DNA from: Companilactobacillus pabuli
GTDB taxonomy: Bacteria; Bacillota; Bacilli; Lactobacillales; Lactobacillaceae
Reading direction: 5' to 3'
Length of the DNA stretch: 64,000 bases
Assembly: GCF_014058425.1 (NCBI RefSeq)
Contig: NZ_CP049366.1
Coordinates: 496,001-560,000 of the forward strand
Position 1 is the stretch's first letter; every line of letters starts with the position of its first letter. Below, in pieces: positions 18,491-26,992 of this stretch. A model generated the notes under the pieces. That model made no database searches. It was not told where the DNA came from and saw nothing but the letters and a program-made list of their open reading frames with translations. The translations under genes and the position numbers were made by a program.

Positions 18491-19882
18491 TTATTTATCA
18501 GTCTTCTTGTTCTTGATCAAAAGGGCAAAGATAAATCCAAGAATTGCCATTGCGAAGAAGAAAGCGAAGACTCTTTGATAACCAATTAAACCGTTGTTAG
18601 CAGGTAAGTGGTGGTTTTCATTAGTGATTACTAAGATCAAAGTAGCTAAACTAACACCAAGAGATCCTAATAATTGACGTACTGTTGTAATGATAGCTGT
18701 TCCATGGGGAATCAAATCTTCCGGTAAGGAATTACCACCAAGTGTGGTTGCAGGCATCATAACGAAGGCATTTCCACCTTCAATTAAAATGGCAATCAAA
18801 ATCATTGGGAACATACTTAACTTGAAGTGAAGTACGAACAACAAGAACCAACCAACGACAATCATTGACATACCACTAATTAAAGTAGCTTTGAAATCAA
18901 TTTTATCAGCTAATTTACCAGTCAATGGATTCAAAATACTCAAGACGATAGCTGGTGGAACTAGTGCTAAACCTGATTTCAAAACTGAAACGTGCAAAAC
19001 GTTTTGATAATAAAGTGGATAAATAATTGTGACAACAATCAATGAAATATATGAAAAACCAGTTAAAAGAACAGCCAAATCAAAATTGAAGTTTTTCATA
19101 ACTTTCAAATCGAGTAGTGGTTCTTTTTTAGTCAATTGACGGTGAATGAAGAGACCAGTCAAAATAATACTGATTACTAGAAGAATTATTAAATTAGTAC
19201 TAAAACTCTTCGTAGCTCCAGCTTGGTTGACAACATATAGCAAGCCAATCAAACCAAGCAAATAAATAGTTGAAATTAAATCCAAACTAGCCTTATGACG
19301 AGGCATAACGTCTTTAATACAAAATAGTCCGCTAATAAAGATAACAATCATAATCAGCAAGAAGATGACGAATAATCCTTGCCATTTCAAAAAGTTTAAA
19401 ACAATACCGGAAATAATTGGACCACTGGCTAAAGCAGATCCCATGACCAAACCTGCGTACCCCATAGTTGAACCACGTTTGTTTTCAGGTGTGATGGTCA
19501 ATAAAACTGATTGAAACGATGGAAACAAGACTCCAACACCAATAGCTTCTAAAGCTCTACCAAGCATAGCCATCGGAAAGTTTTGAGCTGTAATAATGAT
19601 CAATGTACCTAGCGCAAAAATTCCGACCACGCTTAAAAAGATTTTCTTAAATGAAAAATTATTTAATAGCCAAGGACTGATAGGCATCATGATACACATG
19701 ATCAACATAAAACCAGTTGTTAACCATTGAATCGTTGGTGCCGTGACACCGAAGAATTTCATCAATGTTGGATAAGCAGTTGAAAGTGATGACTGACTGA
19801 TCGACATTGTGAAAGTTCCTGATAGCAAAGTTATGATGAATAACTTCCGAGCTAGGCTATTTTGAATTTCACCCTTATTCAT
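18491..19882 (-). CDS. MFS exporter, DHA2 (EmrB/QacA, 14-TM) family
   Basis: A 463-residue permease with about 14 TM helices. Features typical of DHA2 drug/proton antiporters are visible: TAYPTLMKFFG and WLTTGFML in TM1-2, LGRALEAIGVGVLFP (motif C-like region), GLVMGSALASGPIISG, and PLTGKLADKIDFK in the second half. AAGGGAT lies about 9 bases before the ATG. The closest functional type is LmrB/EmrB-like multidrug or toxic-compound efflux. No adjacent TetR/MarR regulator is present, so the trigger is not evident. Confidence 0.85.
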   Translation of the reverse strand: MNKGEIQNSLARKLFIITLLSGTFTMSISQSSLSTAYPTLMKFFGVTAPTIQWLTTGFMLIMCIMMPISPWLLNNFSFKKIFLSVVGIFALGTLIIITAQNFPMAMLGRALEAIGVGVLFPSFQSVLLTITPENKRGSTMGYAGLVMGSALASGPIISGIVLNFLKWQGLFVIFLLIMIVIFISGLFCIKDVMPRHKASLDLISTIYLLGLIGLLYVVNQAGATKSFSTNLIILLVISIILTGLFIHRQLTKKEPLLDLKVMKNFNFDLAVLLTGFSYISLIVVTIIYPLYYQNVLHVSVLKSGLALVPPAIVLSILNPLTGKLADKIDFKATLISGMSMIVVGWFLLFVLHFKLSMFPMILIAILIEGGNAFVMMPATTLGGNSLPEDLIPHGTAIITTVRQLLGSLGVSLATLILVITNENHHLPANNGLIGYQRVFAFFFAMAILGFIFALLIKNKKTDK

Positions 19883-19980
19883 AAAAATATCCCTTCTTTG
19901 TAAAATCTAATACCAAATAAAGGATAGTCTAAATAAAAAAAGCTGTCCAACACAATGCCCGTAATACAGCGCTTTCAGGG

Positions 19981-20631
19981 CTATTTTTTGTATAAATGAA
20001 AAGTATTTTTAGTTAAGCCTAGATTTTTTGCTTGATACATATACCTACTAGCGATAGATGCATAGGGATGCCACTTGTAACATTTTTTCTCGACAGCTGT
20101 TTTTTTGAAATTATGAGTTTTATAAACCCAACTGTAACTTTGTAAAAAAGCGACATCCTCAAAAGGTAAAATATCTGGTCGATTTAATGAAAAAATCAGG
20201 AACATCTTTGCTGACCAAATACCGATACCCTTGACTGTGGTTAAGCTGTCGATAACTTGTGTATCTGACATTTGCAAATAATCTGAGAAGTTTATTTTAT
20301 TTGTTAAAATTGCTTCCGTTAAATTTTGAATGTAGTGAACTTTAGAGTGTGAGATACCAATACTTAATAGTTGTTCATCAGACAAGTATTGAATGGTGGT
20401 TGGGCAAATCTTTCCAGCACATTCATTTGTTAAACGAGCAGTCAAAACTTTGGCGACTTTTTTTGAAAGCATTTGTTCAATGATTTGGCTGACTAAAAAG
20501 GCGTAGGCATCAGTTTGTAATTGGTAATTTATTGGACCCACCATTTGAATGACTTTAGCGAGGTGTTTATCTTTTTGAATCAAATATTGAACTGCAGGAG
20601 AATTTTGATCTAAATGTTTTAAGATAGTCAT
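19981..20631 (-). CDS. DNA-3-methyladenine glycosylase II (AlkA-like, HhH-GPD)
   Basis: A 216-residue base-excision-repair glycosylase. The helix-hairpin-helix LTTVKGIGIWSAKMFLIF is followed by RPDILPFEDVAF, whose Asp corresponds to the catalytic Asp of AlkA. It is shorter than E. coli AlkA because the N-terminal domain is reduced. ATG 20631 is chosen over an upstream in-frame TTG (20643) that overlaps its own GGAGGT ribosome site. It is transcribed alone between clpP and the MFS gene. Confidence 0.85.
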   Translation of the reverse strand: MTILKHLDQNSPAVQYLIQKDKHLAKVIQMVGPINYQLQTDAYAFLVSQIIEQMLSKKVAKVLTARLTNECAGKICPTTIQYLSDEQLLSIGISHSKVHYIQNLTEAILTNKINFSDYLQMSDTQVIDSLTTVKGIGIWSAKMFLIFSLNRPDILPFEDVAFLQSYSWVYKTHNFKKTAVEKKCYKWHPYASIASRYMYQAKNLGLTKNTFHLYKK

Positions 20632-20681
20632 TTTTACCTCCAAATCAGTTTAATTATAAGAGGGAATAAACGCATTGAAGC

Positions 20682-20725
20682 AAAAAAATCTTCCCTTATC
20701 CAAAACGGATAAAGGAAGATTTTTA
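20682..20725 (-). terminator. Terminator after clpP
   Basis: On the minus strand an AATCTTCCTTTATCC arm pairs with GGATAAGGGAAGATT around a 5-base loop (one G-U), then T-run. The arms are A/T-extended on both sides, so it may work in both directions. Confidence 0.85.
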
Positions 20726-20732
20726 TAAAAGA

Positions 20733-21320
20733 TTATTTGTCAGCTTTGTTTGTCATGATTTCATCAATCAAACCATAGTCTTTAGCTTCTTGGGCTGTCA
20801 TGTAGTTATCACGATCAGTATCCTTTTGAAGTTTTTCAAATGTTTGACCTGAGTTGTCAGCCAAAATGTGATTTAATCTCTTTCTTGTCTTCAAGATTTC
20901 TTGGGCAGCAATTTCAATCTCTGTTTGTTGACCTTGAGCACCACCTAATGGTTGGTGAATGAGGACAGTTGAATTTGGTAGGGCAAAACGTTTGCCTTTT
21001 GTACCTGATGACAACAAGACACTACCCATTGAGGCAGCTAAACCAGTTGCGATTGTTTGAACATCAGATTTAACGAAATTCATAGTATCCATGATAGCTA
21101 ATCCGTCGGTAACTGAACCACCAGGTGAGTTGATGTACATGGAAATATCCTTGTCTGAATCTTGAGCATCAAGGAAAAGTAGTTCAGCAATGACAGTGTT
21201 TGCCATTTGACTGTTAACTTCACCAGATAACATGATGATTCTGTCTTTTAATAATCTTGAGTAAATATCATAGGCACGTTCGCCACGTGAACTTTGTTCA
21301 ATAACTGTAGGAACTAACAT
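20733..21320 (-). CDS. clpP: ATP-dependent Clp protease proteolytic subunit
   Basis: A 195-residue serine peptidase forming the 14-subunit chamber that works with ClpX, ClpC or ClpE. The catalytic triad is visible: Ser in [14 protein letters not shown], His in VLIHQPLGG, and Asp in [18 protein letters not shown]. The start MLVPTVIEQ at 21320 follows AGGAGG by 8 bases and is the conserved ClpP N-terminus; an upstream in-frame start only adds unrelated residues. A CIRCE operator overlaps its promoter. Confidence 0.97.
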   Translation of the reverse strand: MLVPTVIEQSSRGERAYDIYSRLLKDRIIMLSGEVNSQMANTVIAELLFLDAQDSDKDISMYINSPGGSVTDGLAIMDTMNFVKSDVQTIATGLAASMGSVLLSSGTKGKRFALPNSTVLIHQPLGGAQGQQTEIEIAAQEILKTRKRLNHILADNSGQTFEKLQKDTDRDNYMTAQEAKDYGLIDEIMTNKADK

Positions 21321-21340
21321 AAAATGCCTCCTGTTTTTAA

Positions 21341-21367
21341 TTAGCACTCTTAATAGCACAGTGCTAA
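21341..21367 (-). promoter_or_regulatory. CIRCE element (HrcA operator) upstream of clpP
   Basis: TTAGCACTC, a 9-base spacer, then CAGTGCTAA. The consensus is TTAGCACTC-N9-GAGTGCTAA, so 17 of 18 arm bases match with the exact spacer. It covers the end of the -10 box and the transcription start of clpP, the usual repressing position for HrcA. Confidence 0.9.
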
Positions 21368-21394
21368 TTTAGCATACAATGTGTATCGGGTCAA
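21366..21394 (-). promoter_or_regulatory. clpP promoter
   Basis: On the minus strand TTGACC (21394-21389), a 17-bp spacer and TAAATT (21371-21366), partly overlapped by the CIRCE element. No tandem CtsR heptamers were seen here. Confidence 0.65.
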
Positions 21395-21421
21395 CAAACT
21401 AAGCTTGATAAATAAAAATAT

Positions 21422-22546
21422 TTATTCAGTTGACTCTTGAACACGTTTTCTTGGTAAAGAATCTTTGATTTTTGACCAAATGATATGAAATGTATATGCA
21501 GAAGCAAATGATAGTATCCAGGTTAATAAATAGCAAACAATAATGGCTAAGATAGGATTAACATCTACTAAATTTTTACCACCTAAACGCCAAATGATTT
21601 GTAGCCAGAAGACGTTAGACAAGTAAGCACGGTAAGCATAAGTTGCTAGAAAATGGAATACTGGTAGAGCTTTGGAATTAGTATTGATATGTCTGATAGC
21701 CAAAGTTGCGACCAATCCGATAACTAATAAGGCGTATAAGGTCATCGAAGGTTTGTAATAAGGTGCATTAGCTAAACTGACAGGATAACCGAAATTAAAG
21801 AGCTCTTTATTAGTCCAGTAAAAGACAACTACGAAGAGAATTACTAAAATAGGAAAAGACTTCTTTAAAAACTTTTCTAGTTTGTCTCTAAACATCCACG
21901 ATAGAACTCCAAAGATTCCGTAAATAACAAAACTAATAAAAATTCGATCGAGTAAATACCAACTTTGTTCATGAGGTCCATGGAAGACTTCTAAATCATA
22001 GAAACCAATCCAAGCTGCAAAAAAGACAACTGTGATAACTAAAGTCCAAATTCCACGTTTAGAGTTGTTTTTGACAAAGCGGGCTAGCATCCAGAAGAAT
22101 GGCATTAAAATAATGAATTGTAACATCATCGTGTTATACCACAAATGTGGTGCGGCATTACCATTGATAAAATGCCAAAGAAATGAGCCAACGTTGTGAT
22201 ATTGGTTGATTTGTTGAACATTTGGCATGATCAGTAAGTAAGCTAGAGTCCACCAAATCGTGGGTACAAAAAGAGCAGACCATTGTTTTTTCATATAGCC
22301 ACCATAATTAGCCAAGGTATTTTGGTTAGTCGTTCTAGTCGTGGTATACAAGATACCAAAAATAAAGGCTGGAGCAGTGAACTTAACTAAGTTATAAATA
22401 ATACCAATTGGTGTTTGATAGTTATAAGTCGGACTAGTTGCAAGAACTAGACTCAATACGGTCTGCATCATAACGGCAGTACAAGCAAAGACCTTCATGT
22501 AATCACCAATGTCAGCCGGGCTTGTAGTGTCTTTTTTTATTTTCAT
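21422..22546 (-). CDS. Acyltransferase-3 family membrane protein
   Basis: A 374-residue protein with about ten TM helices and the layout of acyltransferase family 3 (OafA/YrhL/WecH type): IGDYMKVFACTAVMMQ in TM1, FTAPAFIFGILY, and PHLWYNTMMLQFIILMPFFW in the middle. Such enzymes O-acetylate cell-surface sugars or polymers. ATG 22546 is preferred to GTG 22555, since GGAG lies 8 bases before the ATG. Its promoter is followed by a 12-bp box that recurs in the mdc leader, so it may share a regulator with malonate genes. The acceptor is unknown. Confidence 0.75.
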   Translation of the reverse strand: MKIKKDTTSPADIGDYMKVFACTAVMMQTVLSLVLATSPTYNYQTPIGIIYNLVKFTAPAFIFGILYTTTRTTNQNTLANYGGYMKKQWSALFVPTIWWTLAYLLIMPNVQQINQYHNVGSFLWHFINGNAAPHLWYNTMMLQFIILMPFFWMLARFVKNNSKRGIWTLVITVVFFAAWIGFYDLEVFHGPHEQSWYLLDRIFISFVIYGIFGVLSWMFRDKLEKFLKKSFPILVILFVVVFYWTNKELFNFGYPVSLANAPYYKPSMTLYALLVIGLVATLAIRHINTNSKALPVFHFLATYAYRAYLSNVFWLQIIWRLGGKNLVDVNPILAIIVCYLLTWILSFASAYTFHIIWSKIKDSLPRKRVQESTE

Positions 22547-22568
22547 GTGAAACACTCCTCTTGTAAAT

Positions 22569-22580
22569 TTGTGAGATCAA
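22569..22580. promoter_or_regulatory. 12-bp box TTGTGAGATCAA, copy 1 (acyltransferase leader)
   Basis: The outer TTG/CAA arms are symmetric. The box is identical to 23590-23601, and the next bases are also alike (CAAAAGGA versus TAAAAAGGA). It sits just downstream of the predicted acyltransferase transcription start, a position fitting repression. Operator function is inference. Confidence 0.5.
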
Positions 22581-22599
22581 CAAAAGGAAACTTAGATTC

Positions 22600-22628
22600 A
22601 ATATAAGCGCATTCAGAATAAAATGCAA
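22600..22628 (-). promoter_or_regulatory. Acyltransferase promoter
   Basis: On the minus strand TTGCAT (22628-22623), a 17-bp spacer and TATATT (22605-22600), immediately after the LysR gene stop. Confidence 0.65.
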
Positions 22629-23504
22629 CTATATTTTTAATTCAAAATTTTGAAAATCTAAGAAAATCATGATTAATTCATTACTGATTTCGCGCTTGAT
22701 ACCATTGAGAACTCCATAAGGAGAACTGAGATAAATAGTCCGTTGCAATGGGTCAGGAGAAAGTCTTGCGAGTTGAACCCGTGGCTCAATCGTTTGCCAA
22801 GTAACTGAAGGGATGAAACTCAAACCAATTCCTGCTTCAATCAAACCCCGAACGGTTGCTGGGTCGTCAGCTTCGTACATGTAATCCAAAGTAATATCAC
22901 GCTTATTGAAGTAGTTATCAATTGTTAAGCGTAAAGGATTATTCTTGGACAAGCCGATTATTTTTTCACCTCTTAAATCTTTTGGTTTAACGAACTGTTT
23001 ACTATATCCATAATTAATGTTCCAGCCAACGAGTATTTCCTCTTTTAGAACCGGTACGTTGGTTAAACCCTCTAATGGTTTAGTAGTAATGATAAAGTCA
23101 AACTGTTTGAAATCTGTTTCCCTAACGTTATGTTGAGCAATATTCAATCTAACGTTAGGGAATTTTTGTTTAAAAGTTGAAACGATGGCCGGAATAAATG
23201 GTGAAGCTACTTCCATTAATAGAGAAATGGGATGTTCGACTTTATCGGGACCACCTTTAACGGCGTTGATGCCACGATCAAGTTCTTCCAAGCTATCGTT
23301 AACATAACTATAAAATAGCTTTCCAGAACGATTGAGTTTAAGAGTCCGACCAGTTCGATCGAATAATTTAGTTTCTAGTTCATCCTCTAATTGCTTGATC
23401 ATCTTACTGACAGCTGGCTGAGAAACGTACAAGATGTTGGAAGCCTTGGTAATGCTTTCTTGGTTAGCAACGACGACGAAGTATTTCAGCTGATTGATAT
23501 TCAA
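22629..23504 (-). CDS. LysR-family regulator, probable activator of the mdc operon
   Basis: A 291-residue LysR-type regulator. The winged HTH spans residues 1-60 (NQLKYFVVVANQESITKASNILYVSQPAVSKMIKQLEDEL), followed by a substrate-binding-fold effector domain. The start is taken as TTG 23504, with AGAGG 8 bases upstream, giving the usual MNINQLKYF start; GTG 23513 lies on that site. It is divergent from mdcH with a 126-base shared region. By position it corresponds to MdcR of Klebsiella, which activates mdc genes; that role here is inferred. Confidence 0.85.
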   Translation of the reverse strand: MNINQLKYFVVVANQESITKASNILYVSQPAVSKMIKQLEDELETKLFDRTGRTLKLNRSGKLFYSYVNDSLEELDRGINAVKGGPDKVEHPISLLMEVASPFIPAIVSTFKQKFPNVRLNIAQHNVRETDFKQFDFIITTKPLEGLTNVPVLKEEILVGWNINYGYSKQFVKPKDLRGEKIIGLSKNNPLRLTIDNYFNKRDITLDYMYEADDPATVRGLIEAGIGLSFIPSVTWQTIEPRVQLARLSPDPLQRTIYLSSPYGVLNGIKREISNELIMIFLDFQNFELKI

Positions 23505-23521
23505 AATTAACACCTCTTATA

Positions 23522-23535
23522 TAACCAAATGGTTA
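23522..23535. promoter_or_regulatory. Palindrome in the lysR-mdc divergent region
   Basis: TAACC-N4-GGTTA, 18 bases upstream of the LysR start codon. Divergent LysR regulators usually bind a dyad close to their own promoter, so this is the best visible candidate recognition site. It is inferred from position and symmetry only. Confidence 0.45.
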
Positions 23536-23562
23536 AGTATTATGCTTTTTCTATATTATACA
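23533..23562 (+). promoter_or_regulatory. Weak candidate promoter of the mdc operon
   Basis: TTAAGT, an 18-bp spacer and TATACA. A poor -35 is common at LysR-activated promoters. It would place the 12-bp box (23590-23601) about 20 bases downstream of the start site. Confidence 0.35.
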
Positions 23563-23589
23563 TGTTATCAATCATTTCATATACTGAAC

Positions 23590-23601
23590 TTGTGAGATCA
23601 A
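23590..23601. promoter_or_regulatory. 12-bp box TTGTGAGATCAA, copy 2 (mdc leader)
   Basis: Identical to the box in the acyltransferase leader at 22569-22580. It lies in the mdc leader about 25-40 bases before mdcH. The relative position to the predicted transcription start is similar at both sites. Confidence 0.5.
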
Positions 23602-23630
23602 TAAAAAGGATTTGATGGGGGTGGATAATT

Positions 23631-24539
23631 ATTTCTGTATTATGGATTTTTCCCGGCCAAGGTGGTCAGAGAAGTGGAATGTTAAAAGACGTACCAGAAT
23701 CAATGCTTGAGAAAGTAAAAGAATTGACTGGTGTTGAATTGACTGACGATGAACAGGCTTATCAAGATTCGATTCAGATTCAATTAGGAATTTTGATTTT
23801 GCAATTGTTTAATATCAGGCAACTAAAGAAAATCGGTCAAACTCCAGATGTAGTAGCGGGACATTCTTTAGGTATCTTTGCGGCAGGAGTTGCTAGTGGC
23901 GTTATCAGTGAAGACGACGCAATTAAAATTGTTTATATTCGTTCGCAAAAGATGCAAGAATCGTATCCAAGTGGCTATGGAATGGGAGCAATTGTTGGTT
24001 TAACTAGAAAAGAAGTTACTAATTTGGTTGACCAAGTTAATAACGAAACTCAACCAGTCTTTACTTCTAATCAGAATTCAGAATTACAGACGGTTATTTC
24101 TGGTTCTCTCAAGGGAATCAAGAAGGTCTTGGAACTGGCTAAAAATAATAACGCACAAAAAACGGTTCTATTGAAAGTCCCAGTTCCATCACATTCACCT
24201 TTGATGCAATCTGTTGCTGATGTCCTAGAAAAAGAATTGGCAAAGGTTTCTTTGAACGATCCCCAAAGCATCTATTTAGCAAATTATAATGGTCACGCGA
24301 TTAGAAAAGTTGACGGTGTCAAATATGACATGATCAATAATTTAGTTCATCCCGTTTACTGGGATACCATGATGGATGTTGCTAAAGAATTAGGTGTTGA
24401 TACAGCATTAGAAATAAAACCGGGGCATACTTTTACGAAGTTAGTCAAAAGTAAGTTCCCAGATTTTCGAACTATCACCATGGATAATATGAGCCTTGAT
24501 GATATTCAATTTTTGTTAGAAAAATGGAAAAGAGGATAA
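23631..24539 (+). CDS. mdcH: Malonyl-CoA:ACP transacylase subunit of malonate decarboxylase
   Basis: About 302 residues of the FabD/MdcH fold: FPGQGGQ near the N-terminus, nucleophile Ser in VAGHSLG (about residue 79) and catalytic His in VPSHSPLM. MdcH primes the decarboxylase ACP with malonate. The first ATG in frame (23679) lies after the essential FPGQGGQ motif, so the true start must be upstream, but only ATT/ATA codons are available there. I place it at ATT 23631, six bases after GGTGG; ATT 23628 is equally possible. Alternatively, one extra G in GGGGG (23617-23621) has broken an ATG-led frame from 23615. It is the first gene of the operon. Confidence 0.8.
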   Translation: MSVLWIFPGQGGQRSGMLKDVPESMLEKVKELTGVELTDDEQAYQDSIQIQLGILILQLFNIRQLKKIGQTPDVVAGHSLGIFAAGVASGVISEDDAIKIVYIRSQKMQESYPSGYGMGAIVGLTRKEVTNLVDQVNNETQPVFTSNQNSELQTVISGSLKGIKKVLELAKNNNAQKTVLLKVPVPSHSPLMQSVADVLEKELAKVSLNDPQSIYLANYNGHAIRKVDGVKYDMINNLVHPVYWDTMMDVAKELGVDTALEIKPGHTFTKLVKSKFPDFRTITMDNMSLDDIQFLLEKWKRG

Positions 24540-24542
24540 TTG

Positions 24543-26183
24543 ATGGCTAAAAGAAGTTGGACTCAAAATCGTGATGCCAAAGCTGCCAAATTAGACAGTA
24601 TTGCATCAATGCTCGATGGCAAATTTGTTAAAACTCAAAATGCTAAAGAATTATTAGAAAGTGTTATTAAACCAGGCGACAAGGTCGTTTTGGAAGGGGA
24701 TAACCAAAAGCAAGCTAGTTTCTTGTCAAAAGTTTTAGCTTCAGTTGACCCACAAAAGGTTCATGACCTACACATGATCATGTCCAGTGTGTCACGTCCA
24801 GAACATTTGGATATTTTTGAAACAGGTATCGCTAAGAAACTGGATTTCTCATTTGCGGGACCTCAAAGTACAAGAATTTCTCAAATGATTGCTGATGGAA
24901 CAATGGAAGTCGGCGATATTCATACTTATCTTGAATTGTACGCTCGTCTATATGTTGACTTGATTCCAAATGTCGTTTTAGTAGCTGCTGATAAAGTAGA
25001 CCACGACGGTAATCTTTACACAGGCGCAAATACTGAAGAAACACCAGCTATTGTTGAAGCTGCTGCTTTCAAGGATGGTATCGTAATCGTTCAAGCTAAC
25101 GAAGTCGTTGACAAAGTTCCTCGTGTTGATATTCCTGGTGATTGGGTCGACATCGTTGTTCCTGCTGATGAACCTTATCAATTGGAACCATTATTTACAC
25201 GTGACCCTCAAAATGTTACTGAATTACAAATCTTAATGGGTATGATGGCTATTCGTGGTATTTATGAAAAACACAATGTCCAAACAGTTAACCATGGTGT
25301 TGGTTTTAATACTGCCGCTATCGAATTGTTACTACCTACTTATGGTGAACAACTTGGACTAAAAGGTAAGATTGTTCCTAATTGGGAAGTTAACCCTACA
25401 CCTACTTTGATCCCTGCTATTGAAAGTGGCTGGGTCAAAACTATCCACAGTTTCGGTGGAGAAGTCGGAATGGAAAATTACATTGCTCATCGTCCTGACA
25501 TTTTCTTCGTCGGTAAAGATGGAACAATGCGTTCAAACCGTGCCTTTGGTCAAATGGCTGGTCAATATGCTTTGGATATGTTCGTTGGTTCAACACTTCA
25601 AATCGATAAATACGGTAACTCATCAACAGTTACTAATGGTCGTTTATCTGGATTTGGTGGAGCTCCTAATATGGGTAGTAATCCACATGGACGTCGTCAC
25701 TCAACACCAGCTTGGCAAAGTCTTCGTCCCGATGATGATCCACTAGGTAAAGGTCAAAAATTAGTTGTTCAAATGGTTGAAACTTTCGGTTCAAATAAGA
25801 AACCTGTCTTTGTTGATCATTTGGATGCTGAAGAAGTTCAAAAAGAAGCCAAATTAGCTAATGTTCCAATTATGATTTATAGCGAAGATACAACTCACAT
25901 CGTAACTGAAGAAGGTATCGCTTATCTTTACAAGACTGACAGTATGGCCGAAAGACAAGCTGCTATTGAAGCTATCGCCGGTGTTACACCAGTTGGCTTG
26001 AGAAGTAATCCTAAGCAATTAGCTGATCTTCGTCGTCGTGGTATCGTAGCTCTTCCTGAAGACTTAGGTGTTCAACGTGGTCAAGCTAAGAGATCACTTC
26101 TTGCAGCTCAAAACATGGATGATCTAGTTAAATGGTCTGATGGACTTTACAATCCACCCGCAAAATTCAGAAGTTGGTCATAA
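24543..26183 (+). CDS. mdcA: Malonate decarboxylase alpha subunit (acetyl-S-ACP:malonate ACP transferase)
   Basis: A 546-residue subunit that exchanges acetyl for malonyl on the ACP MdcC, so that malonate is activated as a thioester. The sequence is MdcA-like throughout: LEGDNQKQASFLSKVL near residue 50, IHTYLELYARLYVDLIPNVVL, PTYGEQLGLKGKIVPNWEVNPTPTLIP, and ALPEDLGVQRGQAKRSLLAA near the C-terminus. ATG 24543 with GAGG 7 bases upstream is chosen over the overlapping TTG 24540. It starts 3 bases after mdcH and is full length for the family. Confidence 0.93.
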   Translation: MAKRSWTQNRDAKAAKLDSIASMLDGKFVKTQNAKELLESVIKPGDKVVLEGDNQKQASFLSKVLASVDPQKVHDLHMIMSSVSRPEHLDIFETGIAKKLDFSFAGPQSTRISQMIADGTMEVGDIHTYLELYARLYVDLIPNVVLVAADKVDHDGNLYTGANTEETPAIVEAAAFKDGIVIVQANEVVDKVPRVDIPGDWVDIVVPADEPYQLEPLFTRDPQNVTELQILMGMMAIRGIYEKHNVQTVNHGVGFNTAAIELLLPTYGEQLGLKGKIVPNWEVNPTPTLIPAIESGWVKTIHSFGGEVGMENYIAHRPDIFFVGKDGTMRSNRAFGQMAGQYALDMFVGSTLQIDKYGNSSTVTNGRLSGFGGAPNMGSNPHGRRHSTPAWQSLRPDDDPLGKGQKLVVQMVETFGSNKKPVFVDHLDAEEVQKEAKLANVPIMIYSEDTTHIVTEEGIAYLYKTDSMAERQAAIEAIAGVTPVGLRSNPKQLADLRRRGIVALPEDLGVQRGQAKRSLLAAQNMDDLVKWSDGLYNPPAKFRSWS

Positions 26184-26186
26184 TTA

Positions 26187-26978
26187 ATGATTGAAACTAA
26201 GTTTTTACAACTAGCACAACAAGCAGTAGCAGCACTGAAGTGGGAAGTTAGCTTTTCACCTAAACCGGGATTAGTTGATACTTATTCAAATGGTTCACAT
26301 ACCGATATGGATTGGAAACTATTTTATAAGTCAGCTGATAGTTTATTAGATAGTTTCGTAGAAATTGCTGAGAAATCTTATCGACAACCAATTGCTTTGC
26401 CATTACGTGAAGAAATCGGTCGAATCGGTCGCATTGCTGAAAAAGATATGTTTCAGGCAACTAATGGCGTCAATACACATAAAGGTGCTATTTGGAGTAT
26501 GGGTTTATTGATCAGTGCTATCAGTAGTCAACAAACTAAGAATATAGAAACGATTCTACTAACAGCTAAAGATTTATCACGTTTGCCAGATAAGAATGTC
26601 ATCCCTAAAAAGACTCATGGTGCAGTTACGAAGCAAAAGTATGCTTTGACTGGAGCTAAGGGAGAAGCTCAAAATGGCTTTCCTAATCTAGCTAAAGCTT
26701 TAGCTTTTAAGCCACAGTTGGATGATTTTGATACCTGGATGAGACGCTTGCTCGTTTTATACAGTAACGTCGATGATACCAATATCGTTTATCGTAGTAA
26801 TTTAAATGTCTTACGTGATTTTCAAAATCTTTCAACTCAAATAGCAGTTGATCCTAGAAATATCCTAAATAACCCACAGTTTGAAAAACTAAATGATTTT
26901 ACACGAGAACATAATATTTCACCCGGTGGTTGTGCTGATTTGTTTGCTGCAAGTTATTTTTTAAAACATTTGAAGTAG
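26187..26978 (+). CDS. mdcB: Triphosphoribosyl-dephospho-CoA synthase (MdcB/CitG family)
   Basis: A 263-residue enzyme making 2'-(5''-triphosphoribosyl)-3'-dephospho-CoA from ATP and dephospho-CoA, the precursor of the MdcC prosthetic group. CitG-type motifs are seen: FSPKPGLVDTYSNGSHTDMD near 24-43, GVNTHKGAIWSMG near 94-106, and GAKGEAQNGFP near 155-165. It begins 3 bases after the mdcA stop without a clear ribosome site, so translation is probably coupled. The mdc context favours MdcB over citrate-lyase CitG; no cit genes are nearby. Confidence 0.92.
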   Translation: MIETKFLQLAQQAVAALKWEVSFSPKPGLVDTYSNGSHTDMDWKLFYKSADSLLDSFVEIAEKSYRQPIALPLREEIGRIGRIAEKDMFQATNGVNTHKGAIWSMGLLISAISSQQTKNIETILLTAKDLSRLPDKNVIPKKTHGAVTKQKYALTGAKGEAQNGFPNLAKALAFKPQLDDFDTWMRRLLVLYSNVDDTNIVYRSNLNVLRDFQNLSTQIAVDPRNILNNPQFEKLNDFTREHNISPGGCADLFAASYFLKHLK

Positions 26979-26992
26979 AAATGGAGATAAAT

